In this document: positions 43,522-51,389 of the stretch, piece by piece
Numbering within the stretch: the stretch's first letter is position 1
Layout: each line of letters begins with the position of its first letter
From: Salinimicrobium sp049680855
Lineage (GTDB): Bacteria > Bacteroidota > Bacteroidia > Flavobacteriales > Flavobacteriaceae
Assembly (NCBI RefSeq): GCF_049680855.1
Contig: NZ_JBMPGS010000005.1
Span: 168,823-232,822, forward strand
Reading direction: 5' to 3'
DNA length: 64,000 nucleotides
Made by a program: the position numbers and the translations under genes
Notes under the pieces: model-generated
The model's input: the letters and a program-made list of their open reading frames with translations, nothing else
What the model was told of the DNA's origin: nothing
Databases searched by the model: none

Positions 43522-43554
43522 TTTGAACAAATTCGAAAAAAACAGCTACTTTTG
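43522..43554 (+). promoter_or_regulatory. Bacteroidota-type promoter for gldJ
   Basis: TTTG at 43522-43525 and an exact -7 box TACTTTTG at 43547-43554 are 21 bases apart, an ideal match to the consensus. Transcription from here gives a long leader of about 200 bases before the gldJ ATG. Confidence 0.6.
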
Positions 43555-43764
43555 CCTCATCCTTAAAAGACTGGAATTTTTGTTGCATTCCCGGGTCCTA
43601 TCAGGATAAAGTTTTTATCAAAGGAATAATAAAGCAAAATTCGTGACGTTAGTTATGGATTTACAGGATATTACGGGTTTTTGATTTACTTGTAATAATC
43701 TTGATTGTTTTACGTTAATTACTATATTGCAAAGCCAAAAGTTGCCACAAAAGATACTGTGAAT

Positions 43765-45447
43765 ATGAGAAAAAAGGTTGCTGTAAAAGCATTTTTCGCC
43801 ATCGCTGCAAGCGTTGGTTTATTAAGCTGTAACAACTCCAGGAACTACGATGATAATTCCCGCGCCACAGGCTGGGACATTAACGACAAAGATGGAGGCT
43901 TCAATTACAATTCAGATTTTAAGGAACAGGAAGCAGGCCCCGGACTTATTTTTGTGGAAGGGGGAACCTTTACTATGGGTAGAGTTCAGGACGATGTAAT
44001 GCATGACTGGAATAATACCCCTACACAACAACATGTCCAATCGTTTTACATGGACGAGACAGAGGTTACCAATTTAATGTACCTGGAATACCTTGATTAC
44101 CTAAAAAGGGTATATCCTCCAAGTGAGGAAAGATACAGAAATATTTACCAAGGCGCTCTGCCAGATACTTTAGTGTGGAGAAACAGGCTTGGCTATAATG
44201 AGACAATGACAAATAACTACCTGCGTCACCCTGCTTATGCCAATTATCCTGTAGTAGGAGTAAGCTGGATACAAGCGGTAGAATTCAGTAAGTGGAGAAC
44301 AAACCAGGTGAACGAGCGCAGACTCATCAAAGAAGGAATCATTGCCGAAGATGCGCGCTATCGTAACGAACCAGGACAGGTCTTCGACACTGAAACTTAT
44401 CTTAACGCTCCTTCCCAAACTTATGGTGGAAATGAAGAAATTATTCGCGGAGGAGACAATGCAGATCGTTATGCAACCGAATCTACAGCAGGTGATGACG
44501 GGGAGGCTACAAATGCAACCGGTCTGTATGCGCAAAGAAAGCACGGAATTTTATTACCAGATTACCGCCTTCCCACAGAAGCGGAATGGGAATATGCAGC
44601 TCTTGCATTAACGGGAATAAGAAGCTACAATGCCTACAGAGGTCGAAAAAAATATCCATGGGACAGTCAATATACCCGAAGCGGTGATGCTAAAAGACGT
44701 GGAGACCAAATGGCAAACTTCAAGCAAGGTGATGGTGACTACGGCGGAATTGCAGGATGGAGCGATGATGGAGCAGACATTACTGCGGAAGTAAAATCTT
44801 ATGAACCAAACGACTTTGGATTATATGATATGGCAGGAAACGTGGCTGAGTGGGTTCTTGATGTTTACCGACCTATTGTAGACGATGAATTTAATGACTT
44901 CAACTACTACAGAGGAAACATTTACACCAAACATGCCATTACAGAAGACGGTACGATCAAAGTTCTTGGAGCAGACGAAATAAACTACGACACCTTAAGC
45001 AATGGAAGAATTGTAGCAAGAAACCTTCCAGGTGAAATTAAAACAGTTCCCATTACAGAGGAAGATTCTTACTTAAGACCTAACTTTTCCGGGAGTGACA
45101 ACCGTAACTTCCGCGATGGCGACAGGACTTCTTCCAGAAATTACAACTCTTTTGCAGAAATTGATGATGAATCACAGAGAATGTACAACTCTCCGGTTCA
45201 TGGTGTACAAGTTGACAGCACTGGAAGCCGCACCCTTCAGTACGACCAGTCTTCAGGAAGAACTACGCTTATTGACGACAACGTAAGGGTCTACAAGGGA
45301 GGTTCATGGAGAGATAGAGCCTACTGGCTTGACCCTGCACAAAGAAGATTCTTCCCTCAGGACATGGCAACCGATTATATTGGTTTCAGAAACGCAATGT
45401 CACGCGTGGGATCAAAATCTCAAGGAAAAAATAAGACTGCAAATTAA
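43765..45447 (+). CDS. gldJ: Gliding motility lipoprotein GldJ
   Basis: A 560-residue lipoprotein essential in model flavobacteria for gliding and for stability of GldK and the T9SS. I start at MRKKVAVKAFF because it gives a lipoprotein signal with the lipid-modified Cys in GLLSC; an upstream in-frame TTG is not needed. The body has the formylglycine-generating-enzyme (SUMF1-like) fold: FVEGGTFTMGRVQDD, MDETEVTNLMYLEYL, RLPTEAEWEYAALA, MAGNVAEWVLDVY and YKGGSWRDR. The catalytic cysteines of true enzymes are absent, as expected for GldJ. Length matches the family. A terminator follows, then murF. Confidence 0.96.
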   Translation: MRKKVAVKAFFAIAASVGLLSCNNSRNYDDNSRATGWDINDKDGGFNYNSDFKEQEAGPGLIFVEGGTFTMGRVQDDVMHDWNNTPTQQHVQSFYMDETEVTNLMYLEYLDYLKRVYPPSEERYRNIYQGALPDTLVWRNRLGYNETMTNNYLRHPAYANYPVVGVSWIQAVEFSKWRTNQVNERRLIKEGIIAEDARYRNEPGQVFDTETYLNAPSQTYGGNEEIIRGGDNADRYATESTAGDDGEATNATGLYAQRKHGILLPDYRLPTEAEWEYAALALTGIRSYNAYRGRKKYPWDSQYTRSGDAKRRGDQMANFKQGDGDYGGIAGWSDDGADITAEVKSYEPNDFGLYDMAGNVAEWVLDVYRPIVDDEFNDFNYYRGNIYTKHAITEDGTIKVLGADEINYDTLSNGRIVARNLPGEIKTVPITEEDSYLRPNFSGSDNRNFRDGDRTSSRNYNSFAEIDDESQRMYNSPVHGVQVDSTGSRTLQYDQSSGRTTLIDDNVRVYKGGSWRDRAYWLDPAQRRFFPQDMATDYIGFRNAMSRVGSKSQGKNKTAN

Positions 45448-45470
45448 CAGCAGTTTCTAATAAATTTCAC

Positions 45471-45499
45471 AAGCCCTAATTCATTTAGGGCTTTTTTTA
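45471..45499 (+). terminator. Terminator after gldJ
   Basis: AAGCCCTAA and TTTAGGGCTT form a stem of about nine base pairs with a short loop, followed by seven T. It separates gldJ from murF. Confidence 0.9.
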
Positions 45500-45512
45500 T
45501 AGCTTTATTTCT

Positions 45513-46790
45513 ATGGAAATTGAACAACTACACCAGCTTTTCCTCCAAAGTTCAGGAGTGAGCACAGATACCCGACAAATTAAAAAAAACAGCATTTTTT
45601 TCGCATTAAAAGGCGCTAATTTCAACGGAAATAATTTTGCCGTTCAGGCGCTGGAAGCAGGAGCCATATATGCAGTTTTAGATGAAAAAACTTCCGAAGA
45701 GAACGACCACTTTATCATGGTGGATAACGCTTTAAAAATGCTTCAAGAATTAGCTTCTTTCCATAGAAATTATCTCGCTCTACCGGTGATTTCCCTTACC
45801 GGAAGCAACGGCAAAACGACCACCAAAGAGTTAATCAACGCAGTACTTTCCAAAAAGTATAAAACATCTGCCACAAGAGGAAACCTCAACAATCATATTG
45901 GAGTACCGCTCACGTTGCTGGAGATGAACCATAATACTGAAATAGGAATCGTAGAAATGGGCGCCAATCATCAAAAAGAGATCGAATTCCTCTGCGGGAT
46001 CGCACAACCCGATTTTGGTTACATCACGAACTTCGGAAAAGCGCATCTTGAAGGATTCGGGAGCCTGGAAGGCGTTATAAAAGGAAAAAGTGAATTATAT
46101 ACATATTTAAAAGAACATCAAAAAATGCTGTTTTTGAATGCCGATGATCCTGTGCAGCAAAAAGAACTTGCTTACGAAGAAACATTCAGCTTCGGAAGCA
46201 CTCCGGAATCAGATATACATCTTCATTTTCCTGATTCAACAGATTTTGCTGCTATAGAACACAAAGATTTACGCATAGAATCTAAATTAACCGGTGCGTA
46301 CAACGCAAAAAACATGGCAGCAGCCTTCTGCATTGGAAAATATTTTAAAGTGGACGAAAAAGACATTAAAGAGGCCCTGGAAAGTTATAGTCCGCAGAAC
46401 AACCGTTCGCAGATCATCGAAAAAGGCAATACAAAGATTATTTTAGACGCTTATAATGCCAACCCCACCAGCATGGCTGCAGCAATAGAAAATTTTGAAA
46501 ATCTAAGGGAAGGTCCAAAAATGGCATTTTTGGGTGATATGTTTGAAATGGGTGCCATGGCCGAAGAAGAACATCAAGAGCTAGTTCAAAAGCTTCAGGA
46601 ATCGACTATAGATCAGGTTTTCCTCATAGGAGAGAATTTCTTTAAAACAACATCCGGAGAAAAAATTAAAAAATTCCGCTCTTTTGAGGAATTTAAATTA
46701 GCTTTTAATCCTAAAGAAACGGAAGATAAATTACTATTGATAAAAGGATCCCGGGGAATGGCACTGGAGAGGATTGTGGATATTCTTTGA
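45513..46790 (+). CDS. murF: UDP-N-acetylmuramoyl-tripeptide:D-alanyl-D-alanine ligase
   Basis: A 425-residue Mur ligase adding D-Ala-D-Ala to the peptidoglycan precursor. It opens with SGVSTDTRQIKKNSIFFALKG, the MurF uracil-binding region. The ATP loop is LTGSNGKTTTKELI, with NNHIGVPLTLLEM and GIVEMGANHQKEI next, and ILDAYNANPTSM in the C-terminal domain. It starts only 14 bases after the gldJ terminator, so its own promoter must overlap the terminator region. An exact palindrome copy at 46518 encodes KMAFLG. Length is normal. Confidence 0.95.
   Translation: MEIEQLHQLFLQSSGVSTDTRQIKKNSIFFALKGANFNGNNFAVQALEAGAIYAVLDEKTSEENDHFIMVDNALKMLQELASFHRNYLALPVISLTGSNGKTTTKELINAVLSKKYKTSATRGNLNNHIGVPLTLLEMNHNTEIGIVEMGANHQKEIEFLCGIAQPDFGYITNFGKAHLEGFGSLEGVIKGKSELYTYLKEHQKMLFLNADDPVQQKELAYEETFSFGSTPESDIHLHFPDSTDFAAIEHKDLRIESKLTGAYNAKNMAAAFCIGKYFKVDEKDIKEALESYSPQNNRSQIIEKGNTKIILDAYNANPTSMAAAIENFENLREGPKMAFLGDMFEMGAMAEEEHQELVQKLQESTIDQVFLIGENFFKTTSGEKIKKFRSFEEFKLAFNPKETEDKLLLIKGSRGMALERIVDIL
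46518..46530. repeat. Dispersed palindrome AAAATGNCATTTT, exact and extended
   Basis: The site reads AAAATGGCATTTT; the symmetry extends to 15 bases at 46517-46531, with flanking CC and GG (46515-46533). It lies inside murF, read as codons for Lys-Met-Ala-Phe. Confidence 0.6.
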
Positions 46791-46813
46791 AGGATTTAGA
46801 GAAGTATTCTTTT

Positions 46814-47626
46814 TTACTTCTTATCAATCCTGACATTTTCTGATTTCTCGCCATTAAACAACAATTCATCCAGTTCAAACTGTAATCCCATTGAAACCAT
46901 TATTTTTGGATGCCTTGGCGCAAAATCTTCCAAAGCTCCAATATACTTCCCTTGAAGCTTCAATTTTATTTGCCTTAGTCCTACAGTTAAATCTAAAGTA
47001 GGTTCGAGATAGGCGGTGCGAGTATTCTGCTCCATTTGATAAACACTATAGAAACTACCATAGTATTCACTATTAAAAGGAAAATCATGTGAAACAAACT
47101 TATTCTCCACCAATACGAATTTAGGACTGAAGGAGAATGAAACCAACTCCAGTTTATAAGCTATGTTAGGTTGTAAAAAATATTTGATAGAGCGGGCTTT
47201 TAGAGTTCTGTCGGGAACTTTGTAATTATACAGGTGCTGCTGCGTGATATAACCACCACCTGCAAATATTTCAAACAAAAAGCTTTGGTTGATCCTCGTG
47301 TTAATATATCCCAAGCCAATCTCATAATTGTTTAACCGGTATTTATCTACACCTCTAGTATGCTCATCCTTATTACCCAAAAAGGCAGTGGAACCCATGA
47401 CCCCAATATGGTCACTGACCGCATAAGACCCGGAGATGTTCACTCCGGAAGCATCGGCATAAACAACACTTCTTGTACCAACCGCTACTTCCACCCCCGC
47501 CTTGGCGTCTCCTTTATGTTCCAATAAAGGAATATTGGTAGGATTACTGACGTAATAGTTATGAGCACACGAACAAAAGGTAAAGAAAAACAGTAAAAAT
47601 GCAGAACCGGATAAAAGGCGTTTCAT
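46814..47626 (-). CDS. Outer-membrane beta-barrel lipoprotein of unknown function
   Basis: A 270-residue protein starting at MKRLLSGSAFLL, which gives a lipoprotein signal with Cys in FCSCAHNYY. An upstream in-frame ATG 15 codons earlier would place a charged leader before the signal, so I reject it. The mature part alternates short hydrophobic strands with turns (for example VSDHIGVMGSTAFLG and YEIGLGYINTRI), consistent with a small outer-membrane barrel. No family can be named. It converges on murF and is separated from the tRNA genes by a terminator on the same strand. Confidence 0.75.
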   Translation of the reverse strand: MKRLLSGSAFLLFFFTFCSCAHNYYVSNPTNIPLLEHKGDAKAGVEVAVGTRSVVYADASGVNISGSYAVSDHIGVMGSTAFLGNKDEHTRGVDKYRLNNYEIGLGYINTRINQSFLFEIFAGGGYITQQHLYNYKVPDRTLKARSIKYFLQPNIAYKLELVSFSFSPKFVLVENKFVSHDFPFNSEYYGSFYSVYQMEQNTRTAYLEPTLDLTVGLRQIKLKLQGKYIGALEDFAPRHPKIMVSMGLQFELDELLFNGEKSENVRIDKK

Positions 47627-47765
47627 GAATGGGAAAATATAATTCCAGACTAAAATAGGATATATCTTCAATTAACACCTCTGACCCTTAAATTTTTCAA
47701 CTGAAAAATAGCTAAAGCTCCCAATTCTTGAAAAAAAGCATTTAAGCACAAATTCAAAAGGGTAT

Positions 47766-47800
47766 AAAAAAACCTCGCTGAAGAATCTCTGCGAGGTTTA
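47766..47800 (-). terminator. Terminator after the tRNA-Val(GAC) gene
   Basis: AAACCTCGC and GCGAGGTTT form a 9-bp stem. On the minus strand it is followed by a run of T, just downstream of the tRNA. Confidence 0.85.
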
Positions 47801-47810
47801 TTACTTTATG

Positions 47811-47885
47811 TGGGTGATACTGGGTTCGAACCAGTGACCCCTACCTTGTCGAGGTAGTGCTCTGAACCAGCTGAGCTAATCACCC
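47811..47885 (-). tRNA. tRNA-Val (anticodon GAC)
   Basis: The minus strand folds as a 75-base cloverleaf. The acceptor GGGTGAT pairs with ATCACCC. The D-arm is GCTCAGCTGGTTCAGAGC. The anticodon arm CTACC-TCGACAA-GGTAG has anticodon GAC. The T-arm includes GGTTCGAACCC. The CCA end is not encoded. Confidence 0.95.
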
Positions 47886-47925
47886 TCAATTTAATCAGGA
47901 AGTTAATTACTCCTTCCAATTTTAA

Positions 47926-47957
47926 ACAAAAAAGGCCTCCTAATGGAAGCCTTTCTT
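47926..47957 (-). terminator. Hairpin between the two tRNA-Val genes
   Basis: AAAGGC-TCC pairs with GGA-GCCTTT around a four-base loop with one mismatch. On the minus strand it is followed by a T-run, so it may end or attenuate transcripts of the upstream tRNA. Confidence 0.6.
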
Positions 47958-47960
47958 TTG

Positions 47961-48035
47961 TGGGCAATGAGGGATTCGAACCCCCGACCCCCTCGGTGTA
48001 AACGAGGTGCTCTGAACCAACTGAGCTAATTGCCC
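47961..48035 (-). tRNA. tRNA-Val (anticodon TAC)
   Basis: The minus strand folds as a 75-base cloverleaf. The acceptor GGGCAAT pairs with ATTGCCC. The D-arm is GCTCAGTTGGTTCAGAGC. The anticodon arm CCTCG-TTTACAC-CGAGG has anticodon TAC. The T-loop is GGTTCGAATCC. The CCA end is not encoded. Confidence 0.95.
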
Positions 48036-48092
48036 CAATAAATTTTTGAACTTTCGCTTTCTTAAGAGCATGTCTCTCTGTGAATGCGGATG

Positions 48093-48123
48093 CAAATATA
48101 GGCTACATTTTCATTTATGCAAA
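48093..48123 (-). promoter_or_regulatory. Bacteroidota-type promoter for the tRNA-Val genes
   Basis: On the minus strand TTTG (48120-48123) is followed after 19 bases by an exact -7 box TATATTTG (48093-48100). The spacing and both boxes match consensus, and it lies between folC and the first tRNA. Confidence 0.65.
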
Positions 48124-48140
48124 GAAAAAAATAAAAAAAA

Positions 48141-49361
48141 TTAAATTATTTCTGCTACTGTAAAAGTACTACCTCCAATATAGACTACATCCCGCTCCCC
48201 CGCTGACTTCATCGCCATCTCATAAGCATTTGAGACCGAAGAATATGCAGCTCCCTTCAACCCGAATTCAGCTGCTTTTTTCTTTAAAATATCAGCATCC
48301 AATCCTCGTGGGATATTGGGTCTGGAAAAATAAAATTTTCCGTCCTTTGGAAAAAGAGGTAAAACAGCATCAAGATCTTTATCGTTCACCACTCCCAGAA
48401 CAAAATGCAATTGCCCATATTCCTCTTGCTGCAATTGCCTCATAGTGTAAAGCAATCCTTCCTTATTATGTGCGGTATCACAAATAACTTTCGGATTTTC
48501 CTGCAGCACTTCCCATCTGCCACGCAGCCCGGTGTTCCGCACCACATGGCTTAAACCCAATTTCCTGGCTTCTGAAGGTATATTCCAGCCGCTCTCTTCC
48601 AATACGTGTAAGCCGGCTAAAACCGTCCTTATGTTCTTTTGCTGGTAAGCCCCCTTGAGGTCTGATTGCATTATCTCTGCAGCATGTTCTTCCGCTAACA
48701 GAAGCGGTGCTTCTCGACTTTCCGCAATTCTTTTAAAAACCGGAAGTGTCTCTTCTTGGGCTTCTCCTATCACCACCGGCACTCCTTCTTTGATGATTCC
48801 GGCCTTTTCAGCTGCAATTGCCTCCAATGTATTCCCCAGGATAGCGGTATGGTCAAAACCTATATTCGTGATCACCGAAAGTTGCGGGATAATGATATTT
48901 GTAGAGTCCAGTCTTCCGCCCAGTCCTACTTCAATTACAGCAACATCCACTTTTTTATCAGAAAAATACTGAAAAGCCATCCCCACCGTCATTTCAAAAA
49001 ATGAAAAATGTTCGGCTTCAAAGAAAGCTTTATGTTCAGAAATGAATTCAATAACCGCATTTTTGGATATTTCTTTGCCGTTGATCTTAATCCGTTCCCG
49101 GAAATCCTTGAGATGAGGCGAAGTATATAAACCGACTTTCATCCCTGATTCCTGTAAAACTGAAGCAAGCATATGTGAAACAGAACCTTTTCCATTGGTT
49201 CCTGCCACGTGTATGCTTTTAAAATTCTTGTGAGGATGCTCCAGGTGCTGTGACAACTTCTGAATATTGTGGAGATCTACTCGATAGGCTTTACTACCCT
49301 GTTGCTGGTACATGGGCAACTGCCGGAACATCCAGTCAACAGTTTCCTGATAATTCATCAA
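48141..49361 (-). CDS. folC: Folylpolyglutamate synthase / dihydrofolate synthase
   Basis: A 406-residue Mur-ligase-fold enzyme that adds glutamates to folate. The P-loop is VAGTNGKGSVSHML, with YTSPHLKDFRERI following. DVAVIEVGLGGRLDSTN and ITNIGFDHTAILGNTLEAIAAEKAGIIK are the FolC signatures, and CDTAHNKEGL is in the C-terminal domain. The first two codons are both ATG, so the start could be one codon later. It lies two bases downstream of the TonB-like gene on the same strand, suggesting cotranscription with the tonB-exbD-exbB group. Confidence 0.94.
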   Translation of the reverse strand: MMNYQETVDWMFRQLPMYQQQGSKAYRVDLHNIQKLSQHLEHPHKNFKSIHVAGTNGKGSVSHMLASVLQESGMKVGLYTSPHLKDFRERIKINGKEISKNAVIEFISEHKAFFEAEHFSFFEMTVGMAFQYFSDKKVDVAVIEVGLGGRLDSTNIIIPQLSVITNIGFDHTAILGNTLEAIAAEKAGIIKEGVPVVIGEAQEETLPVFKRIAESREAPLLLAEEHAAEIMQSDLKGAYQQKNIRTVLAGLHVLEESGWNIPSEARKLGLSHVVRNTGLRGRWEVLQENPKVICDTAHNKEGLLYTMRQLQQEEYGQLHFVLGVVNDKDLDAVLPLFPKDGKFYFSRPNIPRGLDADILKKKAAEFGLKGAAYSSVSNAYEMAMKSAGERDVVYIGGSTFTVAEII

Positions 49362-49363
49362 AA

Positions 49364-50185
49364 TTACTCTGAAAGTTTGAAATTGTAGATAATGGTTCCC
49401 ACTTGCTTTGCGGGCGCTTTGTCATCGCTGTTAAACCTGGTCGCCATTGCCGCTCTTCTAGCAGGATCTAATAAACATGCGGCATTATTCGTAGTTCCTT
49501 TAACACCAGGAGTAGCACGAATCACCTGGCCATTTCGGTCTACTTCGATTTGTACGACCACCAGCCCCGATTCATTACAGTCCTGAACGAATTTCTCTTT
49601 ATTAAGAGCTCTTCTTCCTCCAAGACGGTAATTTCCATCTCCGTCAAGACCTAATCCATTTCCGTAATATGCAGCTGCATCGGGATCACCATCTGGCGAA
49701 CCTTTATCGCCAGCAAGATTGTCGTTGCCTTCCCCGCCTGTTGCACGACCATCGCTTTCAGGTCCGTTTAAGACACTGCTCAATGCATCTGTGGTAGATT
49801 TTTGTGGTTTAGGATCGGGCTTTTTCACAGGCTCTTTTGGCTGCTCCTTTACCGGCTCGGGCGTTTGCTCAACCGGTTTTCTCTTTTCTTTTTTCTCGAT
49901 CACTGGGGCTTCAGCAATTTCTGAAGTGACCACATCTTCCTGTATTGTAGATTCTACCGGCGTAACTTCAGGACGGCTCTGCTGCGGCGCAGACTGCACC
50001 GGCTCGGTGGGCTGATTATTTCCTGAACCTACTTCAGAAGTTCCGAAGTTGATCGCTATACCACTTTCCGGTGGTGGATCCAAATAGGTGAACCCGAAAA
50101 ACAAAAGCAACAAAATAAGCAACACGTGAAGGGTTGCCGTGATGGCAAATGATCTCTTTTCGTGCTTTGTTTCTAAATATTTCAC
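49364..50185 (-). CDS. tonB: Energy transducer TonB-like protein
   Basis: A 273-residue inner-membrane-anchored protein. It has a single N-terminal span (residues about 16-35), then a long periplasmic Pro/Glu/Lys-rich linker (for example PVEQTPEPVKEQPKEPVKKP, ~100-125), and a C-terminal domain ending in GTIIYNFKLSE. The C-terminal part (VVVQIEVDRNGQVIRATPGV) matches the TonB fold, though weakly. Together with exbD and exbB just upstream it should couple the proton gradient to outer-membrane receptors. TolA is a possible alternative, but no Pal or TolB gene is near. Confidence 0.85.
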   Translation of the reverse strand: MKYLETKHEKRSFAITATLHVLLILLLLFFGFTYLDPPPESGIAINFGTSEVGSGNNQPTEPVQSAPQQSRPEVTPVESTIQEDVVTSEIAEAPVIEKKEKRKPVEQTPEPVKEQPKEPVKKPDPKPQKSTTDALSSVLNGPESDGRATGGEGNDNLAGDKGSPDGDPDAAAYYGNGLGLDGDGNYRLGGRRALNKEKFVQDCNESGLVVVQIEVDRNGQVIRATPGVKGTTNNAACLLDPARRAAMATRFNSDDKAPAKQVGTIIYNFKLSE

Positions 50186-50215
50186 CTTTCAAAAAGGGGA
50201 TTATAACATTAATTT

Positions 50216-50608
50216 CTAATTTGGGCGTACTGCAAGAACAATTTTATACCGGTTCCTGTTCGCAATATCCATCACGTTGACAGCATCTTCAATAGGAACT
50301 CCTTCTTCTGCCCTTAAGATGATCGTGGGGTTCTCCACTCCTGCAAGTTTAGTTCTCAATTGCTGTTCTAGCGCGCTGTTACTCACTCTTTCATCATTCA
50401 CATAAACCTGAAGGTCTTTAGTTATACTTACAGACACATTTTGCACCGAAGTTGTTTTGCCCTTTGCTTTAGGCAGGATCAAATCAAGCGCTTCCGGAGT
50501 AATGGCCGGCGAAGTAAGCATGAAAAAGATGAGTAGTAAAAATACAATATCAGTCATGGAACTCATGCTGAATTCTGTACTTATTTTATTTCTGCCTCGT
50601 AAATTCAT
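50216..50608 (-). CDS. exbD: ExbD/TolR-family biopolymer transport protein
   Basis: A 130-residue protein with one N-terminal membrane span. The FSMSSMTDIVFLLLIFFMLTSP segment contains the functional Asp in MTDIVF. The periplasmic domain follows, with ITKDLQVYVNDERV and LRAEEGVPIEDAVNVMDIANRN. It forms the proton-driven motor with the ExbB-like protein encoded one base upstream. Length matches the family. It lies 30 bases before the TonB-like gene in one operon. Confidence 0.94.
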   Translation of the reverse strand: MNLRGRNKISTEFSMSSMTDIVFLLLIFFMLTSPAITPEALDLILPKAKGKTTSVQNVSVSITKDLQVYVNDERVSNSALEQQLRTKLAGVENPTIILRAEEGVPIEDAVNVMDIANRNRYKIVLAVRPN

Positions 50609-50609
50609 A

Positions 50610-51311
50610 CTATGCAGGTTCGTTTAGAAGATCTAGAAAGTCTACAGCAGTGGCTTCCATTTGGTGCACTACCTTATCTGTCTTTACCACCAGGTGATTG
50701 TAACCAATGTAAGCAATGATCCCCACAATTAAACCGGCTACTGTTGTGGTCATGGCGATATAGATTCCCTCTGCAAGAGCACCCATTTCGGCCTGGCCGC
50801 TGCTTGTCGCAAGTTCATGAAAAGCAATTACCATTCCTATTACTGTACCTAAAAAACCAATCATAGGACCAACCCCTGCGATAGAAGCAAGAATGCTAAC
50901 GTTCTTTTCCAACTTGTAAACCTCAAGTCTCCCGGCATTTTCAATGGCGGTATTGATATCTTCTAACGGACTACCAATACGATCCAAACCTTTGGCCGTT
51001 AATCGCGCCACGGGTGAATTTGCCTGCGCACATCTAATTCTGGCAGATTCAATGTTACCATTTAGCACACTGTCCTTAATTTGATGCATAAAATTGCTGT
51101 CGGTTTCCGAAGCAGCTTTAATTGCAAAGAGCCGCTCGAAGTATATATATACTGCTACGAAAAGCATGATAAAAAGAATAGCAATGATTACCTGGCCTGC
51201 TATTCCGCCACTTAAAAAAAGGTCAAATAATGAGAGGGTTTTTTCTTCAACTATTGGCTCTGCATTTTGTGCAGTTTCTGCCAATCCATCCTCCTGAAAA
51301 AAATGTAGCAT
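50610..51311 (-). CDS. exbB: ExbB/TolQ/MotA-family proton channel
   Basis: A 233-residue inner-membrane protein with three spans: near residues 35-55, 145-170 and 185-210. The conserved GVGPMIGFLGTVIGMVIAFHEL and IYIAMTTTVAGLIVGIIAYIGYNHLV stretches are typical of the ExbB/TolQ channel, with the pore-lining Thr residues present. The N-terminus is longer than in E. coli ExbB. It pairs with ExbD and TonB downstream. A near-consensus -7 box (TACGTTTA, one mismatch) lies at 51334-51341. Confidence 0.94.
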   Translation of the reverse strand: MLHFFQEDGLAETAQNAEPIVEEKTLSLFDLFLSGGIAGQVIIAILFIMLFVAVYIYFERLFAIKAASETDSNFMHQIKDSVLNGNIESARIRCAQANSPVARLTAKGLDRIGSPLEDINTAIENAGRLEVYKLEKNVSILASIAGVGPMIGFLGTVIGMVIAFHELATSSGQAEMGALAEGIYIAMTTTVAGLIVGIIAYIGYNHLVVKTDKVVHQMEATAVDFLDLLNEPA

Positions 51312-51389
51312 ATGTAGTTCCCGGTTTTTAATTTAAACGTACTAAACTTATTTTAATTGTGTGTCCTGCTTTTCCTTCAGCATTAAAAA

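Larger units (their letters stand above)
43282..43764. other. 483-bp intergenic region between divergent porV and gldJ
   Basis: The region holds a porV promoter box and a full gldJ promoter. Neither strand carries an open frame or fragment resembling PorU, whose gene normally lies here in flavobacteria. The remaining sequence is AT-rich with no repeat, tRNA or terminator that I can see. Confidence 0.7.
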
